From positions 92,429,813 to 92,493,812 of the forward strand of contig OX465283.1 in the NCBI GenBank assembly GCA_949987705.1: 64,000 bases of DNA. Direction: 5' to 3'. This document shows positions 1 to 13,500 of this stretch, piece after piece (the stretch's first letter is position 1; every line of letters starts with the position of its first letter). Below the pieces are notes generated by a model that was not told the origin of the DNA, did not search any database, and was given only the letters and a program-made list of their open reading frames with translations. This stretch comes from Thereva unica (lineage: Eukaryota > Arthropoda > Insecta > Diptera > Therevidae). The position numbers were made by a program, and so were the translations under genes.

Positions 1-1320
1 CAAAGCCTAAGACCGACGAACTCTTAATAGCATTCAGACCCTCAGACGTCTGGCAGGGATGTGAAAAGATTTTCTGGTTAAAAACGGAAGCATTGATCTT
101 ATTACATTGACAATGCGATGAAAATTTTAGGGAAGTAAAGAGAAGTTATGTTGTAGATTATCATCAACATCCCACTGTAAGGCAGACTTTGCACCACAGG
201 CCTCGTTTTACACGTTTTCCACATACAAAGTTTCGACAATTAAAACCTGATGGACGAAAAAAAGAAGTGTTCCGCGCTTGAAATCAAAAGAGGGCGTGAC
301 AATATCGTAATGAACGAGCCGCATGCTTCTATTTTTTCATATTTTCGTTTTGTGAAATCTTCGCCAGTTGTTTTGCCTGGAAGATTTCTTACGTTTTGAG
401 GTGAACGCCGTGCATCGATATAAGAAATAAACACAAAACGACCAGCAAAGAACCGCGAAGCTGCGAACACAAATCCCAGCAATTTAGCCTCAAGAGAAGA
501 GAATCGCGAAATTACAAAAAAATTTATTCGAGATAACAGCATCCGCGCGGATCTTTAGGAGCTCTGCATCTCGTAGTAGTATCCCCTATGCACGGTGCAC
601 AGATATTCGCTCGAACTGCGGCAGCCAGCAGTTGGGCATTTTTGCGTTGTGTCTTAAAGTTTCATCGACAGACTTCTGTTTTCTTATTTTTCCTCTTATT
701 TTTTTTTCGTTTTGTATAAGTTTCCTTCCAGTTGGCTTCAGGTATTCTTATTTTTCGCGTTCAACACCGTGTCTTTTGCAAACAACTGCAGTCAAACACA
801 ATGAGCCCGGTGTGAAAACATCATCATAAATTGGTCAATACTGCCTGCTAGCCTCCGCCTCCACCTACTTCTTGCAAATTGCATTGAATAATTTTTTTAA
901 ATGAGATACTGGGATAGTTGCACAATCGTCGGTAATTAGTTTTTTGAGTAATTTAATACTAACTTTTACTCTACACCAAGCAACGGCTCTCATCGGGCCA
1001 ACCTTACCTAGCCATCGTTCTTAATCGTTATTTTATAATTGCAGAAGGATTCATCTAGCATTAAGAAATGCTCAAAAAATTATAATTGAAATCTCTTTAG
1101 ATAATTAAACGCGATTGGAATTGGTATTTTTTCTACAATGGCATTGGTTTGCTGGTGAATGTGTACCAAATTAGATTTTGTTGTTTCCCTGCTACACAGG
1201 TCAGTAAGGGGGTGTAAGAGTTTAACAGTGTTCTCCATTGACACAATTAACATTTCAAAAACTGGTCATTCAAAAGCTTCCATATATAATACCTAATGTT
1301 TTCAGTCGGAAATGCAAACT
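1..1320. other. AT-rich non-coding DNA, probably grn intron or upstream DNA
   Basis: No supported gene was seen. Open frames are short and look like chance. Because the C-finger exon of grn starts at 6945 and the N-finger exon was not found to its left, this stretch is probably inside a grn intron, but that is inference. Confidence 0.4.
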
Positions 1321-1868
1321 AGTTGGGATACGGGTTTGACCCCTTCGGTCCACACGATCAACTTCCCAGCATGATGAACGTAGACGGAATAAACTGTGTT
1401 CTTACAAAATAGTAATACGTTTAGCACTAGTGGGAAATTGACTAGTATCGGAACTCTTGACAAAGTAATCCTGAGAAAACTAGTTCAAACAACTATAATA
1501 GTGGTAAATCCACAAGATTTTTCTAGAGAATTTGTTTTTTCTGAACGTTAGCAAACAGACATTTCCTTCGTACTTGGTTCGCTACACTAAAACGGGTGTT
1601 CGAATTCGTACCGAGATTCTTGAAGTGCCCCTGATAAACTGGGAGGCGAATGACTTCATTTGGAAATTTTAAAGCTTACCGGAGATATTAGCAAAACTAA
1701 TCAATGTAAAGTACTTTTCAGACTTGACCAAAAAGAACAAATTTTTCGGTAACTACTAGAAAATCCAGGATGAACCGCACTGAAACTGTAGGACGTAGAA
1801 AACAATTCCCCGTCAAAAAAATACTGATCCAAGTTTTGAAAAATTCGTGATGTTTGTAAAAAAATAGA

Positions 1869-2433
1869 GTTACCCTTCTAGCACATAAAGTGCACTTTTC
1901 AGCTGGGCTAAGAAACATTTACCGCTGCTCAGTGGCTCAGCCAAGATATGCTGTCGTAAAATGTTGTAAGATCGCAACACATCAACCAGGAACACGTTAA
2001 GAAGAGTCCCTTTAAAGACAACTGCACTAGCAAGCTAAAAACACTTCTATTTTTGTTAGTATTTATAAACATGTGATTAACCGGTTCAAACATGCCATAA
2101 CTGGTATTAGAGGAATAGGGTGGCTCCACACTATCGTGTATTTTAATAGGAAAAGCAATCGGCATATTCACACTTTTGCTCCTGTTCCAGCTCTGGCCCA
2201 TCTGTGAATACGCCGATTGCTTTTCCTGTAAAAATATTTGACTGGACCGAGAGTGCTATGACACTGGATCGAGAACGGGACAAAAGTGTGAAGCAACCCT
2301 AAATGTGCAAGAGAGGTTCACCTCTCAGGTTGTAGTTATTAACTCTAAATGACGTGCGGCTTCTTAAGAAACCTGAGTCCACCTTGCCATTTATCAGCCG
2401 ATGAACGAAAATAACGCCAGCCGTAAGGGTAAC
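1869..2433. mobile_element. Possible insertion with short inverted ends inside repeat A
   Basis: The block is present in copy 1 of repeat A and absent from copy 2, so it was inserted here or deleted there. It is bounded by GTTACCCTT on the left and AAGGGTAAC on the right, a 9-bp inverted pair. No clear target duplication was found. It contains the smaller hairpin element at 2116-2301. Confidence 0.4.
2116..2301. mobile_element. Short inverted-repeat element (MITE), mariner-like ends
   Basis: The ends are inverted copies: GGGTGGCTCCACAC on the left and GTGTGAAGCAACCC on the right, flanked by TA on both sides, as in Tc1/mariner insertions. Inside, a second inverted pair of 33 nt (2139-2171 and 2204-2236) would form a hairpin. 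The element is too short to code for a transposase. The TA duplication is only 2 bp, so the superfamily call is inference. Confidence 0.6.
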
Positions 2434-2980
2434 GTAATTTTTGCACGATTCTTAAAGAGCGTCGGATTTTGACAAGTGATGTTTTGTTCGAAAGCTATCG
2501 CTGTGCAGAATCCAAAATAATTATTTCGTTTAGAACGCCCTTCATTCAATAGAGTTTATTAGATATTAGCTAAACTTATCAATTTAAGGTCTTTCTGACA
2601 CTTATCCGAAGTTCTTTCACTTAAACAAAAAAAGGTTCGATCAAATGTTATGAAATTTTTTGCAGAGCACTTTTTCATTAGTATTTTTTTCAGTACCTCA
2701 AAGAAGTCGATATAGTTTTTGGTTTGCGCGGTATCGTGCAAGTACAAAAATCATATAGTTTAAACCAAACAATGGCTCGACCGAATATTATAAAAATCTT
2801 TTCAGATTATATTTTTGTTAATACGCTTTGAACGACACCTCAACGAAGTTGTTATCTGTTTTGGTTCGCACGATATTGTGCAGGACAAGATGACCACATA
2901 CGTACGCACGTTGAACGTTGAAAGTTTCGATTTCGATTTTCGGACCGATTACAATAACTTCACTATAAACTGGGAAGTTA

Positions 2981-5900
2981 AAAACACGCCAAGTTTTTAT
3001 ATTAAATTGCTTGTTTTAACTTAACGAGACTTTTACACGATAGAAGGCTTAGATGGAATTGCTTAGTCACTATAAATGGGCCCAGCAGCACTGTACACAC
3101 ACATTCTACGCACATGATGCAACGGTTGTACGTAGGTTTTTTGGCAGCTAATAACCGATTGATTTGGCACAACCGTTATTTCAGTGTAAACAGACGAGAC
3201 GCATGAAACCATTATATTGTGCCGATATCGTACTTAAAGTTATATCGTGTAAATCATCCTTAACACTGAAAACCGCAGACACGAGTAACTGACAACTGAG
3301 GCAAATATTTTTTATATTTTATTAGAAATTTTTTGATATATATGTACATTTTCTTAAGCTTGTCGTTACCATTATTAATCTCAAATGTTTTATGTGATCT
3401 CCAAAACAGAACGACCCAGGCTAATAACCTCCCCAGTTTTTAGATTCTATTAAAAAGCCATGCAAACTCAAAATGGTCCATGTTTCGTTTTATCTTGAAT
3501 GTTAATAAGGCCATAGCACTAGTTTTGATTGGATTTTGTTAAAAAATCACATAAAAAAAATAAAACTTGACAGTTGTCAAAGTTGGTTCAATTAACCACT
3601 GTTACAGCTACTTGGCTGTTGTAAAAATCTTTTCTGCGTGGAAAACAAAGTGGTTAACCAATGCTTTAATTTCTAGAAGTGTAGCAGTGCCAATATGGTT
3701 TCCTTTCAGTTATTTCATACAAGAACAAATTAGTATTCAACGGAAATGTTCCAATTCCAAGTAGTATCCATTCTTAAGCCAAGGCAAAAAAATCCTAAAA
3801 TTTCGTAATCCACCAGAGTCAAATTCTAGTCGAAAGATGGTCAACAAGATAAAGCCCAAAACAAATTTCGAAATACATGAACGGCGTAAAAGTTTCGAAC
3901 TTAATTAGAAATTGATTTAATCGAGATTCCCATGTTGGATGTCTTAATTTATACAAAAAACGATCCTCGACTTTAACTGCGAGAAGTTCTCTTGAGTCGA
4001 ATTTTATTGGGAGTCGTGGGCGTTTAAATTAATTTAGCTTTGCACCACCTGAGACAGTTTGGTAGCGATTTTTTGTGCTGGCCACACCGAGTTTGAGGCT
4101 GCTTTAAAAAGCTTTAAATAAAAAACTAAATTGACAAGATCCAAACGAGTGTTACAGTATCGCTCAAACAAGCAGAACATGTCCATATGAATGACGACAG
4201 ATACATTTCGGGGTGAAAAGATCAGAGCTCAGGCATTTATCCAGCCAGACTTGAGTTTGATGTTAAGTTCACTCCATTTTTCTTGTTTTGGTTGCTTTTT
4301 ATAACGATCAGGAACCTGGGCATAATTTAAAAAAAGGAAATCATTAAAAATAAAAGCTACAAGGTAAAAAAAATTTGTATGACTCACACTGACAGGGAGA
4401 TTACATGTTCATTCGTAGTTTTACCAAGCGATGGCTAAGCCTTTTTCTGAATGGTTTCATATCCAGATCAAGCAGCAGCAGAAGCTGTCTCTGAGGTATT
4501 TGAGTTTAGTTTGAGAAACATTTTTTCCAACTCCCTTGCGAGTGTCTCGTATAAAGGTGCATTGTGTGTCCTTTTTTGAAATACCAGCCATCCATCTATG
4601 TCATATCGAGTGACACGCCAAATTTGAAATTAATTGATTGAATTGCCTGGACACGCAACATTGATACCTTTGAAATCCCACTCAGGTGGATTAAGTTGGA
4701 TGACTTTTACGTGGGTTTCTGGTCGCTTTTGACATTTTTGAATTCATTTGTAAGAAATAATTCTGATGTCTTCCAATTTCTGCAAACTATTTTATATTAG
4801 CACAATGAAAGTAAATTAATGTTGCTAACGATGTGAAAGTCACTGGCTCAGAATTTTATGGCCACATGTTGAGCTGAAGTAACGCAATTGTAAAAGTACG
4901 TGGTTTTAAATGAATATCACATCGGTTTATTGTTACAAAAATAAGAAATGGAAGAAACATTAAATATTAATGTAAATAAAAGGGAGAAATGCATGCTTTA
5001 AGGTCTGTTCATTTAAATAATTTATTTGTGTGACTTTCAATCAAAACCTTCACAATTTTCACAAATCTTTTAAAATATTTTTATAATTGTTTGAAATACA
5101 ATTTTTTAGAATAATCAGTTTATACTTTTGCGTTTTCTGATAAGAATGATACCAAATCTTTATTTCATAGATAGAAAGATTAGCTCATCGAAGAAAAGTT
5201 AATCTGTAATAAGAATGTAGCTTTGCAAATAATATAATTAAGAAATCTTAAGATGTTGCCATGCACTCGTCGGGAATAAAATAATTTACGAGATTGGTTC
5301 TTAAGAATTCAAAATTGAACAGGAAAGTCATTCATTCTGCTTACAATCCAGCGCATTTGGCGTCAAAGAGACTAGGGATGAGTGCACTTCCAGGGTGAAA
5401 CCTATCGCCTGATTCTTACAGATATATTGCATAAGCAACTACATAAAGCAAAGGGATGCAAGATTGTTGTTGGTTGGTAGGAAAACTACAAAGAATGTTG
5501 AACGAAATTAATCTTAATATCAATGACTTTAAAACCTGATTTGCAATATCCATCAAAATGTCAGCGTCAGAGGGTGAAAGTCTCCATGATGAACTTACTA
5601 CAAATTAAGTAACTATGCTGTTAGTAGATCAGCAGTGATAATTATAGTTTTCTGAGTAAAGTCAAGGTGGATAAAAAACAACCATAATGAGAATTTGCCA
5701 TAATTTTTGTAAAAGTAATGTTATAATATAAATGCACTATAATTTTTGAAAATGGCATTGAAAGTTATGTTGTGGATAGATAGAAAATTACATATTTAGA
5801 GTCAGTGCTACATTGTCATTTGACACCCTTTACTATGGTATTTAGCCGTTAATTCTGATAATTATCTAGTTTGCGATAATACAACTTTAGTTTTTAGCCG

Positions 5901-6944
5901 ATCATGGGAAAATTTTGTATTTACTAATTCAAATACGAATCTAATAAATATTGTGTACAATTTCTCTAATTTTAAACCAATCTGTAGAAGAAATCTTTTT
6001 AAGCAGCGGCAGAAGCATAATTCTGCCTATTGAATCAGATCCAAGTAAAGCAGCAGCGACATTTTTATTTGGCAGATAACATTGGCAGAATAATGATCTT
6101 TGAAAAAAGATAAGAAAATCAATAAGAAAAATTGACATTTCTTTAAATTCATAACTGAAATATATTCATATAGATAAAAAACAAAATGATATATCCCTTT
6201 TGTCATTTAAAAACAACTTGCCAAGTGGCAGAGGTTTGAAATGGCAGCGAAATTAGGATTTAAGATGAAAAAGCAGCCTCAAAACTCTCTGCTGCGTTTC
6301 TTGTCATCTGACCAGGGTAAGCTAATGGAAGCAATTCTTTGCCGACGATTCTGCTTTACTGCTTTGGATCTGATACATCTTTTATAAAGCGAATTGAATA
6401 AACAACCCATCGAAAAACCAGTTTTTTATGTGAAAATGCGCCTTTGATTCTATCTAGATCGAAGGTAAATAAAAGCAAAGAACAGAATCACTTAAAATAT
6501 GTCAATTCATTATTGCTCATACTGTAGTATCACAAATCCAAAAAACAAAATCTTCCCATCTCACCATTTTAATCGATTTTTACTAGTTATTCCCACCGAA
6601 TTTTGTGATCAGCACGGAAACTAAAATGTCTAATAAAAAGCGCTCTTCGCAAATATTCAGTATAATATTGGTAGAAGGTTAAAATAATCTTTACTAAATT
6701 TCCAAATCAACCAAATATGTTGAAGCACATGTTCTTACTAGTACAAGCATACAACTTACTCCTAAAAATTGTTACTTTTGGTTCAGTGTCACAAAGTACA
6801 CATTTGTCTGTATAAATTTTACATCAAATATGTAATCAATAATATTAAACATAAGTGAGAATTTAATTAAAATATAATATATATTATTACCATCCTTTAA
6901 CATTAAGTATACTAATTTTCCATTTCCCTTTTTTGACTTTGCAG
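2981..6944. other. grn: Non-coding DNA before the GATA C-finger exon
   Basis: This AT-rich stretch ends at a polypyrimidine tract and the acceptor TTTGCAG just before 6945, so at least its right end is grn intron. I looked for the N-terminal GATA finger in both strands and did not see one. No other gene or repeat was recognised. Confidence 0.5.
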
Positions 6945-7079
6945 TCACTCCAAAGCGCTGCCAAACGAGCGGGGACATCGTGTGCGAATTGTAAAACAAC
7001 AACTACAACCCTTTGGCGGCGGAACGCAAGTGGTGAACCAGTGTGTAATGCCTGTGGTCTTTACTACAAACTGCATAAT
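6945..7079 (+). CDS. grn: grain GATA factor, exon with C-terminal zinc finger
   Basis: The exon encodes 45 complete codons between an acceptor (TTTGCAG at 6938-6944) and a donor (GTAAGT from 7080). It reads into a GATA-type finger: two cysteines spaced CANC, a loop of 17 residues containing LWRR, then CNAC and GLYYKLHN. These four cysteines bind zinc, and the finger recognises WGATAR sites. The [10 protein letters not shown] and LHN spelling fits the GATA1/2/3 class, whose fly member is grain, a nuclear transcription factor of nervous-system and epithelial development. The exon ends in phase 0 after the Asn, and the basic tail of the finger is on the next exon, 8.7 kb away. Assignment to grn rather than another insect GATA gene rests mainly on the downstream exons. 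Confidence 0.92.
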
Positions 7080-9217
7080 GTAAGTATTAAAAAAACGAAA
7101 AAAAGAAACCAAACATATACAATATCAACCGTGAGGGAGGATGCCAAAGACAACTGAACATGCACCATAGCAAATCTTTTTTACAATGCATGCGACTTTA
7201 ATCACGTTAAAAATTATTCAGAATCAGTAGCTATAACCAGGAAATATAAAAATGGGAGAACGACGGCATAGATTATCCTAGTCCAGCCCCCAATAGCCGT
7301 TTTTATCGGCACGGAAATCCGAAACACGGGAGCAGCTCTATCCCATGGCACCATCCCTCCGTTTATAGGGTGTTGACGCGGAAGTCCACATTGGTGGAAT
7401 TTGCGATTGACTATAATAAAACGGCGGAACTATTAGCATGTAAATCCCTTGAATATGCCTGCTGATAAATTTCTACTGCCTTTGCACCCCACTAGAAACA
7501 AAAAAAAGAGGAAAATCCGAATCAGACTTGGGAAGCATATCCAAGGTCTTAGCCCTCTCGTTAGTTTGTTAAGCGTTTAAGCGATTTCACACACCATTTA
7601 CCACGTACGTCCCGGGTAAGCGATCATGGACCCATCGAGCAAGACAGAAGAAATTTTCCCGCAGGATTTTATATCTGGTCCGTTGCAGTCTGCCGATACA
7701 AGATAACCTAAGGATTAAATAAATAGACGGTTCCCTTGCACAGAGAGATGACGAGTTCGGATAAACGAAATGAGATTCATTGGTGCGGAAGCCGAACTCA
7801 ATTTTTCTTGTGTAAACTCAAGAGAGAGGACAGCCCTTGAGCCAAAATTTCACTTTCTGCGTCCGATTACCTTATGCCTTCCACGCATTTTGTCACTCTG
7901 CCAACGATACCTATACCGCAAACTGAGGGGTGGAAAATTTATAGATCATTGCAGCGTATCAGCAATCTAACTGCGTATTTTAAAGTGTACATCTATCTGC
8001 GTATAAAACCATAAAGATAAAATAAATTCAAGTAAAACCACCCTACAGTGAGGGCAGAAGGGAGTGGGAATAATAAATAAAGTTCACGTTATTAACCAGC
8101 TCCACACTTTCTACAGCTCCGACCCTGTAGCCTATCCAATGACGACATTTGTTTTAATGCCAATGGCTCTGTGTATAAGAGGAATCAGCTACCAACCTCT
8201 TAAAAGTAAAATTCTCGGCTAGGACTACCACAGTGACACCCGAGATGTGTCCTTGCAGCCACACAGAGGCAAGGCCCTACACAGACCGTCTTAGGAATTT
8301 ACATAATTCACATTGCTGAAATGATTTTTGGTACCCTCTGGGGCTTCCTTGAGGTTGTATACCATCTCCCGTGCACTAACCGGATGCGCCCCTCTTCTAG
8401 CTGAAGCCATCTCACAAGGAACTTTACTCATTACACCGCCTCCCTCTTCTTCAGTTGGTAGTAATTTTCCCTTATGTATGATGGGTAGCATTGTGTTGAA
8501 ATAAAAAAAATCTTGTAAAGTTTCTTTTTTTAATTTTACTGTACTTGACGCAAAGCTTAATAACAAAAACTTTGGACATTCACAAGTCAGAAGCTCAGGG
8601 ACATACGAAATAAATAGGAATCTCTTTAAGATGTAAATCTCAAGGAATGAGATGGAATGGGCTGCTTTTTATGCCGGGGAAAAGAATAGAGGGAGACATT
8701 TTCCCATTTTATTATCTGTTATTTGGAAGAATTATTTTCAACTTTTTAGATGCGAAGAGAATGCTCCTTTTTTTACTGTTGTGGGGTTACGTAATTAATT
8801 TTCATGGGGCCTCTTTTAAAGTTTAAAGTGTTGCTCCCAACATTGTTTGCGGTATAAAACGCGACAGACTATATTCAGTAAAAATTGGATTTGTTTGTTA
8901 CGATTTTGCTTAAGATGATTCCGCAAATTACTAGGATCCGACAAACTTCCAATGTGCGATAATTCCCTACGTTGATTGACATAATTTTATCACAAAATCT
9001 TGTAAATGGGAATAAAATACTATAGTAAATGTGGGGTTGAGAAATTTCCATGTTAAGAAACCGTTGCAGAAAAAAATGCAGTAATGTTTTCCTATTTAAG
9101 TTTGCCAAATTTTGAAAGCATAAGCTAACAAATTCTAGTTTATTTGTATTGACATAAATTTCACCACGAACTTCGGATGTAATAGGCCCAAGGGCGGCGT
9201 TTTCGTAGGTGTAAATG

Positions 9218-9864
9218 GTGCACGTGCACCGGGCGCAATTGGACAAGGGCGCAGTTTAAATTTTATAAAACATTGAAACTTAAAAACAAATGCCGTCACT
9301 TCATTTATTACTTATTTTTCCAATTTATTATCTCGATAAAATATTCTGTACGTCTGTCCCCGAACTCATGCGAATCGGGCGGTAGAAATTACACGATGTA
9401 ATTTTCTCGGAGCGTTTACGTTGGACATCTAAAAAAATGAATATTTAATTGTTTGTACTTTTGTTCATTGTCCTTAACTATAGGAAGAATAGTGTCGTGG
9501 TCGGCGAAATTCTGCAGATTACAGAATATATCCGAAAGTCCCTAAGTTAATGAAACAATGAGAAGGATGGCAGAGAAGCTGAAGGAAACTAGTAAAGTCA
9601 TGATAGAAGTTTACTCTCCAGGAAGTTTTGTCTCGAGTAGGCATTGCGATTATTCGAAATCAAATGAAAACGAGGTTGAACCGAGATTGGGTTGATAGGA
9701 TCGTGACAGAAGAGGGATTGAAACCTGCTATAGAAACATTCCCATTCAGGAAATCGCAACTTGACGAAATATTCCCCGCTTCCTCCAATGCGACAAGAAG
9801 GTCATTCAATTAAACAGGGGCTGGCGCTTTCTTATTGGCAAGTGGTGCACTTGCACCGGGCGCA
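9218..9864. repeat. Direct pair of a 21-bp GTGCA-GTGCACC motif
   Basis: A motif reading GGTGCACGTGCACCGGGCGC at 9218 recurs with one change (GGTGCACTTGCACCGGGCGC) at 9844, same orientation, about 630 bp apart. The core is palindromic. The pair may mark the ends of two related old transposon fragments; no family was identified. Confidence 0.4.
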
Positions 9865-10206
9865 TAAAACAACAACAGTTTCACTTACAAATTAGGCTTA
9901 TTAAAGAGTGCTGTATCGATGTTTTTCTCTCTCTGATGGCGAAATTTGCTGGCGTGCTTCTGCAACGTAAATTGTACCAGCAAATTTTCATGTGCCAACA
10001 AATTTTCCATTCATGCCACCTCTAGCACGCGAGCCATAGGTTCGCTCCCCTGATCTAAGTAATCATCTACCATGTTTACACAATGAAGTCTGATTAATAT
10101 GCTATGTTCTTACTCATATTTTTAAGACCTAGTATCTGACTGTTTCTTGTGAAGATGCTATTTAGTCCATTAAGTTGCACTGTTTTTATTATTGCTTTCA
10201 AAGTAA

Positions 10207-10544
10207 TGGCCGTGTTCGTAAATGCAAGGTTTGTTTGCTTGCATGCAGGCAACCTTGCAATCGCTTGTTAGTCAGATTAGTCATTTGCGAATTTATTCAT
10301 GGTCGCTTAAATGAACGTATTTCACCATTATTAAAAAGCTACTGTCTGCCCACTTGAATTTATTTGACAGTTCGTTTTTTTTTCTTCGCGAATCCAAACT
10401 AGCAAGTACTTTGAAATACATATGCATGGGTTGCGATCATTTGCAAACGTACTTACTTCTGAATGCTTTGCTTTTTTTCAGTTGCAATACTGAACGATAT
10501 GCTACATGCAAAATTTGAGCAACTTGCATTTACGAACACAGCCA
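10207..10544. mobile_element. Short inverted-repeat element (MITE) in grn intron
   Basis: The ends are inverted copies of about 24 bp: TGGCCGTGTTCGTAAATGCA begins at 10207, and its complement, with two changes, ends at 10544. The 338-bp body has no open frame of note. No clean target duplication could be read. Confidence 0.55.
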
Positions 10545-13500
10545 GTTATAAAGCATCCTATTTTGGCAGAGCTGATTCTTGGAGAGAATTTATTGAATTT
10601 TAATCTTCTTTTGTCAGTGGTGTCCTGCACTCTTCTGTCGTCATTTTGCATAGTTCTATTAACTTTTTCGGGTCTGTCGTTCTGTCTTTTCTAAATCCTG
10701 GTTAGTAAGCTCGTACTTCTGCACTTTTCTAAGAAATAGTACGTTGTGTTTCTGTATAGCAAACCAAGTTTAGGTAAATAGTAGTAAATGTCAAACTGTC
10801 TGGAATATTCTTCATTATTCTCAGACCCAGCATCGTTGTGATAGTAAGTTTGTTAAATACTCCATTTCTTCGTTTCTATATTTGTAACACCGCATCTGAA
10901 ATATTTTATTATATATCGAATTTGAAATATTGTATTTATCTTCGCATTTGGAACACAATTTTTGTAATCTACTAAAAACACTGCATAAATAACTTTGAAA
11001 AATTATAATGGATAAATTAGTCTAACACTTAAAATGTCAACACGATTTCATATTAAATCTAATCTAAGGAATTTACATTTTAGCTATTCGTATGAAAACT
11101 ATTAATTTTTATAATCAAATAGTTTTTATTTGTAACTAAATTAAATGGTAATCAGTTGTTTATTGAACATTTATTTTAGCTTTCCACACTTAATTTCGAC
11201 ATATATAACCGCCAGCCTACAAGGTAATGCAAACTAAAGTTAAGTAGCTTCATTCCAAGCCGTATTTATCCATACTAGAACAAAAACAGAGTTATGAATA
11301 TGGTTTATTATTTTTCCACAAACCCCAGCAGAGTGCACGTCGTATTAAATTCCCGTTCAATAGGTATATTCCAACAATTTTAATTGGTTTATTAAAAAAA
11401 AATTAGGTAATACGGCATTAACTTTTAAAGATTGCGTCCGAAACTAAATTCTGAATATAGAAAATTAATTTATTCAGTTCTTTATCGTATAAATTACGAA
11501 CGAAATAAACATTACGAATTTGTATAAATTTTTATTCCGTACTTTGTCTTAGCATATTTCTCATTTCGTATCCTTATTAATGTTATATTTTTTCCAAAAA
11601 TTGTCAAAGTGTCGATTTTTTTTCTTAACCTACGTATTTTTGAAAACAGTGTTATTACTTCTAAGTAGTTTGATTCCTGCTGTAATTTTGATTTAACTCC
11701 TTCTTGAGAATTACTGAAAATTATTTAAAAAAAAGAAGCTTATATTTTCTTTAATAAATTTTAAAATTTTAAAAACCTTTATTAATTGCAAAAATTTTCT
11801 CATAATTTGAGTTTGATATAGACATGACCTAAATCAACGAAAACTGTACACCTGTGAAATAAATTGACCACATATTGACTAGCTGTCACCTTTAATTAAC
11901 TCAATTAGAAGAACCACAAGCCGAACAAATTAAAATTATTAACTCATGCCCAAATGATTTGCAGTGCAGGCCTCTAAATGGAATCTGTCGGTATATCGCG
12001 GCGCAACTATCAAACCGGCAGAATTGCTCCACCGAATGGCCCATATTGGAGCGCCGAGATCCAGTTTGCACTACGGTCGAGATGCAAGTGGGATGAGTGG
12101 TGGTAGCCGGGTATCAAAGTATCATGTGTGTTGGCCGCTGATTCCGTCTTATCAGATCGGCTGTTGTCCAAGATTTTGACAGAAATAGAAATGTGCACAC
12201 GTACTAGACTCTGCAGGCTACCGATACTTCACACAGGACGTCCTCCATTAACTCCTCTAGCAGAAGCTTTCTGGGGCACACATTGAATATAGAGAGTCTC
12301 AACTATCTTAACAATTAGTTATTTCACTGGCTGTAGTGTGCTGCGTATGCACCCAGCGTAAAGCCAGTGTGCTGATGGCTTCAGCTGATAGCTCCTATTC
12401 GTCAAAGTCCCGATGACGACACCAAAGTGAAAAGAGAATTTAATTGCAACCGAGACCAAGGAATCCCAATTTAATGCGCGTTTTAGCCAGATTTTAATTA
12501 GCTTGATTGCGACTCATCAAGCTCTGTTAGTCTTGTAGTAGACATTTTTTAACTTGCCCTGTTATCGTTAAGACAGAAGACATCTTATCTGCCATCTGGT
12601 AAACTAAATTTATCATCGTCCTGATGGTTATTTTGCAGATTGCTACAGGAATGGTGGCCAAGGATTGGAAAGAAGATAACATTGTGGTGGGTGCTGAAAT
12701 GCGAAGTCTACTATTGCCAGAAAATTTGTAAAAATAATTTCTATTAATCGCATTGCGAACGTTCGAACGGAATCCGGAAAAATGCACAGCTTACCAGACG
12801 CCGGATCCCGGTTACATTCACTATCGCTTTAGTTATTTTGCCTAAAAAGGGATTTAATCCCTTCAAAAAAGATTTAGGACACGGACATATACCGTTTCTG
12901 TTGGCCACTTAATCCATGTGAAAACTATCACTGAACCATCATCCCTTAAGTTACGAAGGCGTACCTGCTCTACCTTGCAGCTATAACTAGTATGCGTGCT
13001 GTGCTCTTCTACCTGAATCATAATCAACTTGGCGTCAAAATGACAAATGACCCGGGGTGCTTGCTGGTGGTGCTCATCTACTGGCGCCCACATTAAAATC
13101 ACCTTGGGAGCACCGATTTTGGGTTTTTCAATTTTTATCTATTGTTCTCAAGATTTGACGGAAGAGGCTAAATTGCCGTTTCATTTGGGTCTGGTTGACG
13201 TTGATGGTCTGTCGGTTAACTTATTGAAATCGTGGAACAGTGGCGCATTTCAAGCCACGCGTCAGTCGTCACGCTCGATTTAGCTATTACAGGGCCCCGT
13301 CAGTGTTCCTTCAAGTCGCGTGCGGGCTGTTTTTTCGCTTGAAAGTTACTGCTTGGTCCTCATTTATTTAATCATTAGCAAATGACTCGCTAAGAAAATT
13401 TCATCACATTTGTGCATTTAACATCTCCCCATTACTTGGAACTCGGATGCACTCCACTCGGATGCAGTTTCAGCAAAATGAATGCACAACCGGCAGCAAA

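Larger units (their letters stand above)
1321..2980. repeat. Dispersed repeat family A, copy 1
   Basis: This stretch matches 22258-27322 piece by piece in the same order and orientation, beginning with AGTTGGGAT and ending with CTGGGAAGTTA. Copy 1 holds an extra block at about 1869-2433 that copy 2 lacks, while copy 2 holds two other insertions. Near its right end the family has two related units of about 125 bp sharing a TATCGTGCA-GTACAAAA motif. No coding potential is evident, and the class of element is unknown. Confidence 0.75.

Noticed and set aside
1929..2201. Open frame of 90 codons on the minus strand
   Set aside because: It lies across the hairpin element at 2116-2301 and has no protein-like domain.
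1..6944. N-terminal GATA finger of grain
   Set aside because: I searched for the CNAC and GLY type coding words in both strands and saw none. The exon most likely lies outside the window, although a divergent exon could be missed by eye.
8875..9246. Open frame of 123 codons on the minus strand
   Set aside because: It has no domain that I recognise and overlaps a repeated motif; alternative start codons inflate such frames in AT-rich DNA.
11964..12179. Open frame of 71 codons preceded by an acceptor-like TTTGCAG
   Set aside because: No domain was recognised, and inserting it between the finger and basic arm of grain would break a conserved domain.
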